Positions 22,633 through 33,725 of a DNA stretch of 64,000 bases are shown here, piece after piece. The first letter of the stretch is position 1. The number at the start of each line of letters is the position of its first letter. Source of the stretch: Pollenia angustigena (Eukaryota > Arthropoda > Insecta > Diptera > Polleniidae); NCBI GenBank assembly GCA_930367215.1, contig OV884059.1:7898945-7962944 (forward strand), written 5' to 3'. A program made the translations under genes and the position numbers. The notes beneath the pieces were generated by a model. That model was given only the letters and a program-made list of their open reading frames with translations, was not told the origin of the DNA and did not search any database.

Positions 22633-22984
22633 ACTTATCCATGATTACAGCATTAACATTAGGTCTGTTAAGTAGTTAACATTGTTCTGTTAACATAACA
22701 GAATGTGTCTAGGGTTATAAATTTTAAAATTTAACTTCACACACATGGAATATTAAGAGTAATATGAACTTTGATCTTTTAGTATTATAACCTCAAATAA
22801 TCGTTTTATTTTAGATGAAATACACAAATTTTTATGAACATTTAAAAAAAAACGACTTCTAACGAATGTGACTCAAAATTTTTAATAAAATTTTAAATTT
22901 TCTTATATAATTATGACCTTTGATCTTTTCTGCCAAAAAATTACAATAATCAGCAATAAAATAAGCTTTATTCCCAATTTTCAT

Positions 22985-23128
22985 TATTGATCAATGCAAT
23001 GAAAAAATTTTGAGTGCTTGTAATTCTCATTCACTCAACAGGTTTGTTTGCATATCATATATTTTTAGCTTTTCTAAAGTTTTTTGGAAAAAGATTTCCT
23101 GATGATCTGATTTCTGCGCATAAGCACT
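22985..23128 (-). repeat. Copy 1 of a dispersed repeat (partner near 39492-39617)
   Basis: Read on the minus strand, this segment shares CTTATGCGCA, ATCATCAG, AAAGCTAAA and GAATGAGAATTACA in the same order as 39492-39617 on the plus strand. It is an old interspersed repeat of unknown class. Confidence 0.5.
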
Positions 23129-23414
23129 AGCTTATGCTTAAGCGACAAAAACACAATTTTACAGGTGAAGGTTGTTTCATTATATTTCATAAAAATTTTG
23201 TATGAAGATTGGCGCTTAAGCTAAAATTGATTCTGTAATAAAACCGTACCGGTACCTTATGTGAACATGACGTTTTAGAAGATGATGCAAGTGTTGCCAA
23301 TAAATTCGTATATTAAAAAAAACTGAAATTGAAAATGTAGCCGCTTAAGCTATTTTTGCGGTAAGGACCGATATTTTAAAATTTCAGTAATGTGAACTTT
23401 AGCAAAAACATTTC

Positions 23415-23893
23415 TTGTTTTTGTTTTTCTTTATTCTTTTTTTTTTTTATTATCGGGGTTTTTAAACAACAAATAAAAAGAAGAGCACAATTAAACAAAC
23501 AGTAATATAAAAAAAACTCTTATGAATTCGTATAATGCAAAAACAATAAAACATAATGAAATAAATGCGTATATTACAGTGAGTGTTGACGAAGCAAGAA
23601 TCGATGATAGCAAATATTTAACGGCTAAACCAATTACTCGAACGCGTTCCCTCTCACCCTCTTTGTTTACAAATACGGGCGATCGTAATACAATAACAAA
23701 TCTGTTAACTGCAAGTGTTGCCGCAGTGCCAAAAACAACGTTAATAAGTGATGGCACAATTAACCCCAAAACAGCCGCTATGGAAAATTCATTACCTCAA
23801 GTTAAAATTTCTCAAAAGCCTCCAGTACAAGTTGGCATTGACAGATATATAACAGTGCTTAAACGGGGTCGTAGCTCTACCTCCTCAGCAGTT
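23415..23893 (+). pseudogene. 5' piece of a Jockey-like element (ORF1 start)
   Basis: From the ATG at 23522 the protein matches the ORF1 start of the two full-length elements at 51.9-61.3 kb. Shared parts are 'YLTAKPITRTRSLSPS', 'AMEN', 'QVGIDRYITVLKRGR' and a following S-T-S motif. Homology stops abruptly at about 23893, within 'AVAG', and the satellite body resumes. The 3' 85-90 percent of the element, including zinc knuckles, ORF2 and poly(A), is missing. This is the reverse of the usual 5' truncation of non-LTR copies and implies a later deletion or rearrangement. At the place where both full-length copies have a TAG stop in ORF1, this older relative reads through. Confidence 0.8.
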
Positions 23894-24981
23894 GCTGGAA
23901 TTTTTTTTAAAGTAAACGATTTGGAAACGATTTCAATATACATTTTTAGCACTATGATTAGATTGCAATAATGTGACCTTTGACCTTTTCACCTATTAAG
24001 AGAAAATATTTGAATTTAAAAAAAAATGGCTAAAATTAATTTAACGATATTTTTGCAACGATTTTAATATAAATTTTCTTCACTATCTTAAGTTTTGCAA
24101 ATGTGTCCTTTGATCTTTTTCACTTTTTAAAGAAAATACTTGAATTTTTTTAAAGAAAACAGCTTAACTTCATTTAGCGATATTTTTGCAACGATTTTAA
24201 TATACTTTCTTTACTATAATAAGTTTTTGAAAATGTGACCTTTGGCCTTTTCTCATATTTTAAGGAAATAATTGAATTATTTAAAGAAAACGATTTGGAA
24301 ACGATTTCAATGTTAATTTTTAATACTACGATGAGATTTTAATAATGTGACCTTTGACCTTTTTTACTTTTTAAAGAAAATACTTAAATTTGTTTAAAGA
24401 AAACGGCTTATTAAATTCATTTAGCGATATTTTTCTACGGTGTTAATTTTTATGTAAAGCGATATTGTTTTAGCGCTTTAAATATAAATGTTTTACAACA
24501 TTATAAGTTTTGAAAAATGTGACCTTTGACCTTTTCCACTTTTTAAAGAAAATACTTGTATCTTTTTTAAAAAAAGACTTAAATTCATTTAGCGATATTT
24601 TAGCAACGATTTTAATATAAATTTTCTTTCTTTTGAAAATATGACCTTTGACCCCTTCTTATTTTTTTTTACGGAAAAACTTGAATTTTTTTAAAGAAAA
24701 ACTTAACCATGAACTAAGCGTTATTTGTGTTACGACTTAAATATAAATTTGGCACATGAGTTTTGGAAAATATAACCTTTGACCTTTTTTACAAAATTTC
24801 TAAACATGATTTAGGTTTATATTAAACTTAAGCTTAAATTTTATAATTTTGTAAAATTATTAATTTCAAACTCTTTTAAATAGAGTTTTGTAGAATTATT
24901 CCGTGAATGTTCTCTTTTTATAGAATTTCGAATAATATGACATTTTCGTAAAGCTTTATTAATTATGCGAAAATAATCGGG

Positions 24982-25019
24982 CCTGTTCTGAAAATCACGT
25001 GGTTTTAAAGCAGAACAGG
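24982..25019. other. Short near-perfect hairpin
   Basis: CCTGTTCTG (24982-24990) pairs with CAGAACAGG (25011-25019), and AAAATCAC pairs with GTGGTTTT inside with one G-T pair and a 4-nt bulge. It may be the core of a small inverted-repeat element. Function unknown. Confidence 0.5.
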
Positions 25020-25273
25020 ACTGAATATAACATATTTAAATAATAAAGTCTTACATATAGACTGAGGTAAAGTATTAAAATGCTCTAAGCTTCCCGATTT
25101 CGAAGACATTAAGGTTATATGACCTTTGACCTTATTTGCAAAAAAGATCGGAAACAATTTTAATGTAATTTCAAATTTGCTCGTACTAGATTAAATAAAA
25201 TAGTATTTTACACTATTTTTTTTATCTAAAATATGTTATTAATTAAAAAATTTTATAAAAGGACCTTTGACCT

Positions 25274-27211
25274 TTTTGCTAAAATTCGTATTAAAATGCT
25301 TTATTCCTGCAAAAATTTCTTGTTTTTGCTGACTTAAATTAAATTTTACGTTAATTTAAAAGATAACACTTATTTTATCTTTGTTTTATTTCATTTAATT
25401 TGTTTATTTTCGCCATTTCCGTTGCCAATATTCCATAAGCTTATCTTTGTTAATTTACTTAAACTACTGGTACTACACGAATTTCCTAGCATTACTATCA
25501 GGGTATGCTTAAATTATTATAATATTAAAAACAACAGTTAAATTATGAACATTATAAGGCTGGAGGGTAAAAAAAATGTTCCCAGAATGCAATAGATAAA
25601 TTCCAAGACATTGCCAAGTAAGCAGTCGAAAGACAAAGAAGAAGAAAAAACAAACAAAAAAAAATGAATAAACAAAAAAATAGACAGACAGACGGACAGA
25701 CAATAAACTTAAAAAATTTAAACCTAAATGCCCCTGGTATCTTTAAAAAGTCCTCTCCCGTTTGCAAGAAAGGAAGGAAGTTTGGAGGTAAAACAAACAA
25801 AATTACCAGTTTTTTTCTGAAATTGAAGATGATGAAAATATTTTTAATTAAATTTTTTTTTTTTGCTGCTTCTCTTTTTACTTCATAATAAATACGCGTT
25901 TAATATATTTTTATGATGAACATTATAATTTTCACTTTATCTTTTAGTAACAGTCTCTTTTCTTATTCAAATTTCAAATGTCTATGAGTTTCCATCATCA
26001 ACATCGACATCGACATCCACATCATGATGCCTGTCAGAGTAATATCATCAGTTTCATGGTCCTGCTTAAATTTAATGTTGATGCTGACGAAGATGGAAAC
26101 GATGAGGATGATGATGATGAAAAGGGATTTTATTTTTTGCGCGTATAAAATTTTTGCAAAATCAGCTTGAGCTTGAGGAGGGAAGTTGAAATGGGGAGAA
26201 AAGTTGTTATAAAGATTCATGGAATATTTTTTTTTTTATATCAATAGAGTCTTTTTTTATTATTAGCGCAAGCTTATTATGTTTGTTTCACAAGAAAAAC
26301 ATTCGATAAGTGAATAGGAAATATTAAGTTTAAATATTTAATGCATTTTACTTACTCGTTTGTCACTAGCAGGATATTGAAAATAGTATTATTTTGGTAA
26401 TAAATGCCTTAAAGTATTGTTAAACTTTTTTTAATAAATGAATTTTTTTAAAGTGTTTTTCCCATTACCTTTAGAAATTCTTTAAAAAGTAAAGTTTTAA
26501 GAACATAACCTTTGACCTTTCTTAGAAAAATTTCTTAAAATGTTAAGTATTGTAAAAAAATAAAAGAAAACTTTTGCTACAATAATGAAATTTTTCATTT
26601 AAAGTAATTTTAATATACAAAAATGTTGAAATTTTCAAAACCATAGATTTTCAAAGAACATGATGACCTTTGACCTCTTTACTAAAATCTTGAAATCAAA
26701 AACTAAGTCCAAGAAAGCTGTAATAAATTTTTATTAGTATTTTTAAAATTTCATAAGAAATAATAAAGAAATTTTTTTTATATTATATTAAGCAAAACTG
26801 TCCTCAAAATTATCTCTTATTTTAAAAATATTTTCATAAAAATTTTTTAAAATTTAAATAATTTTTTTTTTTTTTTTTTTAATTTCTCGCCGCAAGAATT
26901 CACAAGATTTACAAGAAAAGCCTCCTAATTCCTCTTTCGCAGAATCTCAAAATAATTAAAAAATGTAATTAAAATCTTAAGCAAAAACGTAATAAAATTA
27001 AGTAATAAAATGTTGTTGTTTCGTTGCCAGGCATGGAAAAAAATATTTATGTTAAACTCCTTTAAGGGAATGTAAACAACAGCCAACAAACGAATACCTA
27101 TTTTTACCAAGTAAACAAATAAACCAACAATACATAAACTTATTTACACTCTCCTTTTCACACTTTACACGAGAAAGGCTCTTATAACTATACGAACATT
27201 TACATCTCGAC
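25274..27211. other. AT-rich intergenic sequence
   Basis: No gene seen beyond the satellite motifs at 26516 and 26664. There is an ATC/GAT-rich patch at 25988-26125. Overlapping open frames on both strands at 25509-25888 are low-complexity translations. Confidence 0.4.
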
Positions 27212-27507
27212 CAGTGATGCCATCTTGGCTTTTTCAGTGCTAGATTTGGCATATTCTTAATGCTATTTTAGCACAACTTGTATAATAGAACAATTTTTAT
27301 TTTTTAGAAATATAAGTTTATAAGGTATAAGCTAAAAGAAGTTATCAAAGGTTTTTTTGGGAATACAAAATTTATTATTAATAAGATTTCCGTATAACGT
27401 GCTAAATTCCCAATAAAACAAGTTATCTTTTTAAAATTTTTACAGCATTCCACCAAAACTTTTTTGCAGCTTTAGCACTTTATAAAATCCACTTTCTGGC
27501 AGCACTG
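27212..27507. mobile_element. Short hAT-like MITE
   Basis: CAGTGATGCCATCTTGG at 27212 and TGGCAGCACTG ending at 27507 are inverted ends of the same type as the hAT element at 32025 (CAGTGATGCCAACTT). The flanking 8-mers ATCTCGAC and TTCTCGGT match at 5 of 8 positions, so the duplication is old or the right boundary is slightly off. Non-coding, 296 bp. Confidence 0.6.
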
Positions 27508-28369
27508 TTCTCGGTCCTACACGTTCACTCAAATAACAATTAAATTTGTTTATTGTAAACAAAACAATAAGAAGAGCAATAACACAGAAACAAAATAATA
27601 ACGCAATACTCGCACACAATTTAATGAGACAACAATAAAAGAAATAAGAACAACAAGAACAAAAACCGAGCAACGAAAATAAAACAAACAGGCTTACACA
27701 CATGACTACTACTAACACAATTAAATAAAAACATTTTTACATTTTACGAAAATAAAAAACTTTAGGCTGTGAATAAAAAAAAAATCATCTCATATGAGAA
27801 AGCTTGAGATATAAAATGAACAACAACAATAATCTTCGTGTAGCTGTAGCAACAACAATAACAGGACATTTACTGTTATATAGACCCTAGAACACACACA
27901 CACACACATTTAAGCACTTAAGCAAGCAAAACTCTACTCGCGCATGTGAATGAAATTGTGACAATTGTAAAACGTGCATATGAATTTAATTATTCACAAT
28001 TTTTAGGGTTTTTTTGTCTGTTTTTGAAGGACCTGATTCCTTTTTATATGAATTTTTGTAAGATATTTTTTATGAAACAAAAAAGAAACAAATATTTTAA
28101 ATAAATGAAAACAAGGTAAACATTAAAATGGTTATTAAACAAAAATAATAAAAAAAAATGTTTTTAATGGAAATGCTTAACAGAAAGAAGGACAAGAATT
28201 TTAATTGAAATTAAAAACAGAAAATGCAAAAAAAGGTATTAAATGGATTTTTATAAAAAAAAACCAACAAACAATTTAAGATATAAAAAAAATAATGTAT
28301 TTTTTAAAAATAATGAAAATTTATTTTCCTAACAAATACATACACTTCATATTAAGCTAAGAAATTATC
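27508..28369. other. AT-rich intergenic sequence
   Basis: No gene seen. It has a CACACA run near 27891-27908 and CAACAA-rich patches near 27820-27870. Confidence 0.4.
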
Positions 28370-30050
28370 AATTCAGCAACAATTTTTTCCGAATTTGTTT
28401 GTAACTTTGTAGTTAAAAGTAATATATTTTGATGATTCATCTAAGATATGTTAGATTCAGCTAATTATAAATGTTTCGTATTTAGCTGACTTTACTTAAA
28501 GATTTTAGAGGAAGTATTTTTAAAAGTTTTATTTTTTAAAAATTCATTCAAGAAATTGTCAATTCGTTTAAATGAATTTTTTATTCAGCTAAATTTGTTC
28601 CGCAGAGTTTGGTAACTTTATGATAACAAGCTTTATATTTTGTTAATTCAGCTAGAAACTAACATACGGTTTGCAACCCAACTCTAATTCAGTTGAAATT
28701 TTGCAGTTTTGTGTTACGGTTTACAACCCTGTGTTAGTGCGGTTAACAAAAACAGCAAACTTTAACACGAGCAGTCCTAAAGTTACAAATCCACTGAGTT
28801 TAGTTGTAAACCGTAATAGGGGAATTAAATTCAGCTAGCTGAATTTTATATTCAACTAACTTAGTTTCATAACCAGCTGACTCTATTTTAAAATGCTTAG
28901 CAACTTTTTTATAAAAAAATTATGGAAAGATAATTTAGATAAGAAATTTTGTAATTTAGCTTATTAAGTTTTATTAACAGTTTTCTTTTTAAAAATAATT
29001 TTTGTCAACTTTGATTTAAAAACTTTTATATTTTGATAGTTCAGCAGAGAAATTTTCAATTCAGCTTATTATTCAGGTTAAATTTTTTAAGGACTTTGGT
29101 AAACTTGGGTGAGTTCCAAAACATCAGTTGCAAAGCAACTCGCTTTTTTAAGTGCTTCCTACCAAGCAACCGTGAAAAATTTTACAATGTTATCTGTACC
29201 AAAGTTCACTAAAAACAATATCGATGCGTACACAATAATCAAACTAGATATAGTTAAACTTTATGATACTTTTTTGACTTTGACTGCAAAGTATTATGAT
29301 GTTTAGGAACTCAGCCCTTATAACAAAAATGTTTTTTATGTACTTTGATACTTCAGTTAAGAAATTTTTAATTGAAGTAAATACATAATTTTCATAATCA
29401 GCCAACATTATTAAGAGTTTTTGGCAACTTTTTTCTAAAAAGTTTTAAATAATGGTAAATCAGCTAATATTTGGGTACTTTATTTAAAAAAAGTTTTATA
29501 TTTAGACGATTCAGCGAGGAAGTTTTCAATTCAACAAGCGAAATGTCAAGTTGAACGAACTTTATTAAAAGATTTTAGTAACTTTATTAAACAAGTTTTT
29601 ATATTTCAATAATTTAGCTAAGAAACGTTCAATTCAGCAAAGGGAATTTCATATTCAGCTATCTTGTTAAACTGATTCTGATACATTTAAAAAAAAAGAA
29701 GTTTTATATTTAAAATTCAGCTAACAAATTCTCAATTCAGCTAGCTCAATTTTAAATTCAGCTAACTGAAATTCAAATTCAGCTAACTAAAACATTTTGT
29801 TGGTTTATTCATTATAAAAAATTTTCATAATTTCGCTAAGAAATACATAAAATTTGAAGTTTACCAAAAATATTAATACGTTTAAGGACATTTCATTTCC
29901 AACTAGTTTTGGTATAATAACAGTAGAGTTTTGTCTTCTAAAAGATAACTTTCAATTAAACTTCCCAGCTTTGTTATTAAGCTTAAAAAATTTAATTCAG
30001 CTAACAAAATTTCTTATTCAGCTAACTTTATTTAAAGGCTGGTGTCTCGA
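28370..30050 (+). repeat. Decayed satellite with TTCAGCTAA motif (block 1)
   Basis: AATTCAGCTAA(C/G) and close variants occur more than 20 times, usually in pairs within a unit of about 100 bp that also has a TTTTATATTTTGAT part and a GGTAACTTTATTAAAA part. Divergence is high. The short inverted-repeat element at 28714-28816 is inserted in it. Open frames such as 29109-29306 and 29854-30156 are made of the repeat and I do not call them genes. Confidence 0.7.
28714..28816. mobile_element. 103-bp inverted-repeat element
   Basis: TTACGGTTTACAAC at 28714-28727 and its exact inverse at 28803-28816. A related half (TACGGTTTGCAACCC) lies just upstream near 28664. No clear target duplication was seen. 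Confidence 0.55.
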
Positions 30051-30219
30051 AAAAAGCATTTGTCTCTTTCAAAGTTCTAGATTTTTCTTTAGACTACTCT
30101 TAAGACAAAAGTTGAGTTTGTATATAAAGGCTAATAAATTCTTGCCTAGACTGTAGCCTGAACTCTAAATTAAATTGAAGCTTCGAACATAGATTAGACC
30201 TTAAATATAGTTAGGATTT

Positions 30220-30248
30220 CTCTCTCATTCCCTCTCTCTCTCTCTCTA
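30220..30248. repeat. CT microsatellite
   Basis: Interrupted CT dinucleotide run directly upstream of the first hAT element. Confidence 0.8.
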
Positions 30249-30689
30249 AATTGGAGTATGTTCTACAGTGTGGCCATATCTAAAAATATTTTACAGCTAA
30301 ATCGGCTTTAAAATAATGCTAAAAAATGCTAAAAAAAAAATTCCTAAACTGCCACAAAATAATGCTTAAATTTAAATTGTATTATTTTGTTTGTTATTTT
30401 GGTTAATATACCTTTATATATGATTGATTTTGCATAATTCTTTCCTATAAACTCACATTATATCAATAGAAAAAACTGATTAAAAATAACAATAAAATGT
30501 TTACAAAACATAAAAAGTCTTAAAACTATAAAAGAAATATATTTCAGTCTTTATATACGTCCATAAAAAGTTTTCAAACAAAAGGTACCATACCATAACA
30601 AAAAAAAAATTAAGGGAACTTGACCCATAAATGGTTATTATTTAATATTTCAATAAAAATTATATAACATGTTATATAAAAGATTTAAT

Positions 30690-31660
30690 TTTATAAATTA
30701 AATACGTCATCAAATGAATATTCTTCCTCAGCATCTGAAGAATCGATCGAGATATCTTTATAATATATGTTCTTTTTACATTTTTATATGAGATCGTACA
30801 ATTTTTTAAAACTATCGCAACCAGGGACCGAAAATAACAGTTATATTGGAATTTTAAACCAAAAAAAAGCATATAGAAATAAATGTCGAAAAACTGATTC
30901 AATTATACCATATTTTTCCTCATGCACTTGTCAATGATAAAATATATTGATTTTTATAATTTTGATTTTTATACTTTCGATCAAACTTAACAGTTATTTT
31001 TTGATTTTTTTTTTTTTTTTTTTTTTTTTGAACAACAATAACTGTTATTTTTTGATTTTATTTTTTCGAGCAAAAATAAAAGTTATTCTCTTAATAAATG
31101 TACGTGATTTAAAATTTTAGTTGACTTTAACTTTTTGTTTTAGTGTGTTATTATCATAGGAATTCCTTATGCACATTAAAATAATTATTAAAGTCATCTA
31201 AATTATTACAGCACGTACATTTATTTAGAGAATAACTTTTATTTTTGCTCGAAAAAATAAAAATCAAAAAATATCAGTTATTTTTGTTCAAAAAAATATA
31301 AATCAAAAAATAACTGTTTTCATTTGACTTTTATGAAAAAAAGGCATAACTGTTACGGTCCCTGATCGCAAAATTTTAAACCACACCTAATATAAAGTAC
31401 CGATTTCATAGGCTTTTATATCCATATACATTTATCCAGAAATCAACTGTTAAGTTCCTATTTAACAATTCATATGAATTTAGTTTCTGCCACTGATGTT
31501 CCAAAGTTGTAATTTTTGCTACAGTGAAATCAATCATTTCTTCTTTTAAATGTTCGCTCAATTTGCATTCATTAGTTTTTAAACTGTTTTCGCCACAAAA
31601 AAGTTGGTATTTGTTAAATTATGAAAATTGTTTGGCAATCGTTGTTTAAGTTGACATAAC
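30690..31660 (-). pseudogene. hAT transposase remnant, interrupted by a MITE
   Basis: Read on the minus strand, about 31650-31400 gives 'KYQLFCGENSLKTNECKLSE', 'EEMIDFTVAKITTLEHQWQK' and 'ELLNRNLTVDFWINVYGYK'. After the nested MITE, about 30800-30690 gives 'KNIYYKDISIDSSDAEEEYS' and 'FDDVFNL', an acidic tail like the end of hAT transposases. Several stops and at least one frame change are present, so it is dead. Assignment to hAT is inferred mainly from the element ends and the 8-bp duplication; the protein traces agree with it but are short. Confidence 0.6.
30822..31364. mobile_element. Nested hAT-type MITE, 543 bp
   Basis: CAGGGACCG (30822) and CGGTCCCTG (to 31364) are inverted ends. The flanking 8-mers ATCGCAAC (30814-30821) and ATCGCAAA (31365-31372) match at 7 of 8 positions. 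Inside, arms of about 115 bp (about 30988-31105 and 31212-31313) are again inverted, with TAACTGTTATTTTTTGATTT words, so most of the element can fold back. It interrupts the transposase remnant of hAT element 1. Confidence 0.85.
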
Positions 31661-32231
31661 AAGTAATTCGAAAAATTTTTTTAAATCGTAATTGAGGGAA
31701 AAAAATCCGCTAAACATGAATTTGATGGATCAAACTGATCAAATTTTAAAACAATTAGATATGAAAGGTCTTTAAAAAGATTGTACAGTTTCTATAGCAA
31801 AAGAGTAGGGATTTGTATGTGCATTCAACAAAAAAGCGTGGTAGATTTTCAAAAAATATTACTTGAATATTCTTAAATTAAATAATGCTAAATATGCAGT
31901 TGAAAAATGCTAAAAAAAAATGCTAACTGCTAATTGAAAAATTTGCAGCTAAATCAGACAAAAAAATGCTAAATCTAGCTGCAAAAATGGCAAAATGGCC
32001 ACGCTGATGTTCTATACTCTAGATCAGTGATGCCAACTTAGTGCTTTTGGCACTATTTATGGTGCTTTTTGATGCCTCAAAACGCCAAAATTTTATCCGT
32101 AGTGCCGAACTAAAAAAAGCACTAATTTGGTGCTATTTCAATTTTTCGTTAGTGCTTTTTACAATTTTTATTTTTTTTCTACCATTTTTTAAAACTACGA
32201 TTATATAGAGGATGCTTTAGTTCAACTTTGC

Positions 32232-32445
32232 TATTTGGGGTACAATTTTGAGAAGGCTTGTAAAGATTTAAAGATTTCAAATGATAAAAAAGTGATACAA
32301 GAAAGTTACATTCGATTTACCTAAGACTTAATTTACGAGGTTAGAGCTAGGCTTCCTAGCAATTTGGAAATTTTACGAAACGTTGCACTTTTAAGCGTTG
32401 GCAACATATTTAGTAATCGTAATAAAAACGATGTATTTCGGTAAA
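32232..32445 (+). pseudogene. Probable hAT transposase fragment
   Basis: One frame reads 'YLGYNFEKACKDLKISNDKK', a stop after 'SYIRFT', then 'LIYEVRARLPSNLEILRNVA' and 'LLSVGNIFSNRNKNDV'. The 'RLPSN.E.L......S' pattern resembles hAT transposases, but identification leans on its position inside a clear hAT element. No longer frame remains; the rest of the element is not recognisable. Confidence 0.45.
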
Positions 32446-33120
32446 CATTTTTTTAACGATGTAGACACTGTTTCAAAAATAGAATATGGATTGGCAAATA
32501 TTAGAAATTGTTAAAAAAAACATGCAGTTGGAAACCGTGCAAAAAAACGCAGACTTTAAAAACAAAAAAAGAGCCGTAGCTTGGTATATGCAAAGTGTTA
32601 AATAAATTAAAAACAGCTGACAGAAAATACTTTTGTAACGAGCGTTGTGTAACCTGCCCTTTTTCACGCGCTTTAGTTTTCCACGTGTTTTGCACTTTTA
32701 CCTCTAGTGGTATTGAAAAAAGGTTTGACTAAGTATCAGAATGCAAACATACATGTTTTTTATATATTACACCTTATGCATGTTCTTTATTCAGAAGCGT
32801 ACATATGTTAAAATAATTGGATAAAATCATAAGCCAATTGTTTTATTAAGCTTTGCACGATTTTAATTTAGATTTATTTAAACGATAAAATATAAGGATG
32901 TTTATTTAAATATATGCTGTCATTAAGTTTTATAAACAAGGGCTGGACATTGCAAATTTTCGGTAATTGCAACAGGCAAGATTTTTTCGAGTTACGAAAA
33001 TCGCTCGCACTGTATTACTTTAAAACTGTTTTATGGCCAATTTAAACTCCAAATGATTTGGATGATATTATTTGTATTGAAGATAATAATAATACATTTA
33101 AAATGTTTATACAAATGTAA

Positions 33121-33504
33121 ATATCGTCACAGGAATTAAAGAACGCTGCAACTGACAAAAAAATCGAAAAAAGTTTTTATTGCACCATTTTTATCAGAAA
33201 AAAATACTGCGTCGATTGGTCCCGGTCCCATTTTTGTATTATGAAAAAGAATTCACTTACGCAAAAAAAAATCGTTTGTTGTAAGCAGCAGAATCACCGG
33301 GAACAATAAACTTGAGAGAAAATGTTTAGAGCCAATATATAAAGCGAGATAAAATAAAAATACATTTTTACAATCATGTTCCTAAGTTGTATAGTTTTTG
33401 TGATATGAACTTTTTTCTACTTTCTTTCATACAGGTTTTTTTTGGCTCTGGTGAACATTTTATATTTTGTCAGTTACAGCGTTCTTTAATTCCTGCGACG
33501 ATAT
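33121..33504. mobile_element. Nested inverted-repeat element in hAT 2
   Basis: Left end ATATCGTCACAGGAATTAAA and the following GAACGCTGCAACTGAC have an inverse ending at 33504, with two mismatches over about 36 bp. No target duplication could be set. Non-coding, 384 bp. Confidence 0.65.
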
Positions 33505-33725
33505 GTTTATCATTTAATCTTAAATGAAAATGGTTCCCATCAACGCCGTCGCTTTTTTTTAAATTTTGGAGGTATATAATATTCGGCACAGCCGAATACA
33601 ACTTTTGTTGTGTTTAATTAAATTGTTAAAATGGCTTAGTGCTTTTTTACGCTTTTTTTTTGCTCGAAATAGTGCTTTTTTAAAATTTTAAAGTGCTTTT
33701 TGCTTTCAAAAAGTTGGCATCACTG

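Larger units (their letters stand above)
19450..22746. mobile_element. Foldback-like element with arms of 158-bp tandem repeats
   Basis: The ends ATGTGTGTGAAGTTAAATTT (19450) and its inverse (to 22746) are flanked by the direct repeat GGAATATTA (19441-19449 and 22747-22755). The duplication could be counted as up to 11 bp because the ends are partly symmetric. Each arm has a 114-bp unique outer segment (19450-19563 and 22633-22746) followed by tandem 158-bp units: 14 in the left arm, 6 in inverse orientation in the right. There is no unique core: the arms meet at about 21690. Drosophila FB elements are also long inverted arms of internal tandem repeats with 9-bp duplications, but their units are 10-31 bp (established knowledge). 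No transposase is encoded. Confidence 0.85.
22765..26676 (-). repeat. AGGTCAAAGGTCA satellite, opposite orientation (block 4)
   Basis: Exact TGACCTTTGACCT starts at 23974, 24348, 24520, 25120 and 26664. One-mismatch copies start at 22914, 24236, 24642, 24773, 25261 and 26516; two-mismatch copies at 22765 and 24114. Between 23.95 and 24.8 kb the body is also readable: AAAGAAAATACTTGAATTT, CATTTAGCGATATTTTTGCA and ACGATTTTAATATAAATTTT recur about every 112-172 bp. This is the best-preserved part of the satellite and shows a true tandem unit of about 125-130 bp. Confidence 0.85.
30266..32006 (-). mobile_element. hAT element 1 (1741 bp with a nested MITE)
   Basis: The ends CAGTGTGGCCAT (30266) and ATGGCCACGCTG (to 32006) are flanked by the exact 8-bp direct repeat ATGTTCTA (30258-30265 and 32007-32014), the duplication length of hAT elements. 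Subterminal AATGCTAAA words recur near both ends. Removing the nested 543-bp MITE at 30822-31364 leaves about 1.2 kb, so the element is also deleted internally. Transposase traces are on the minus strand. Confidence 0.88.
32025..33725 (+). mobile_element. hAT element 2 (1701 bp)
   Basis: CAGTGATGCCAACTT (32025) and AAGTTGGCATCACTG (to 33725) are perfect 15-bp inverted ends with the exact 8-bp duplication CTCTAGAT (32017-32024 and 33726-33733). Subterminal AGTGCTTTTT words in both orientations mark the two ends. It lies only 18 bp from hAT element 1, and the ends of the two differ in sequence, so they are different families. A second inverted-repeat element (33121-33504) is nested in it. Confidence 0.92.

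Noticed and set aside
7489..26676. Calling the DR1 motifs a working enhancer
   Set aside because: Sequence shows the motif only. Satellite origin is sufficient to explain copy number, and no gene is visible nearby, so function is left as a question.
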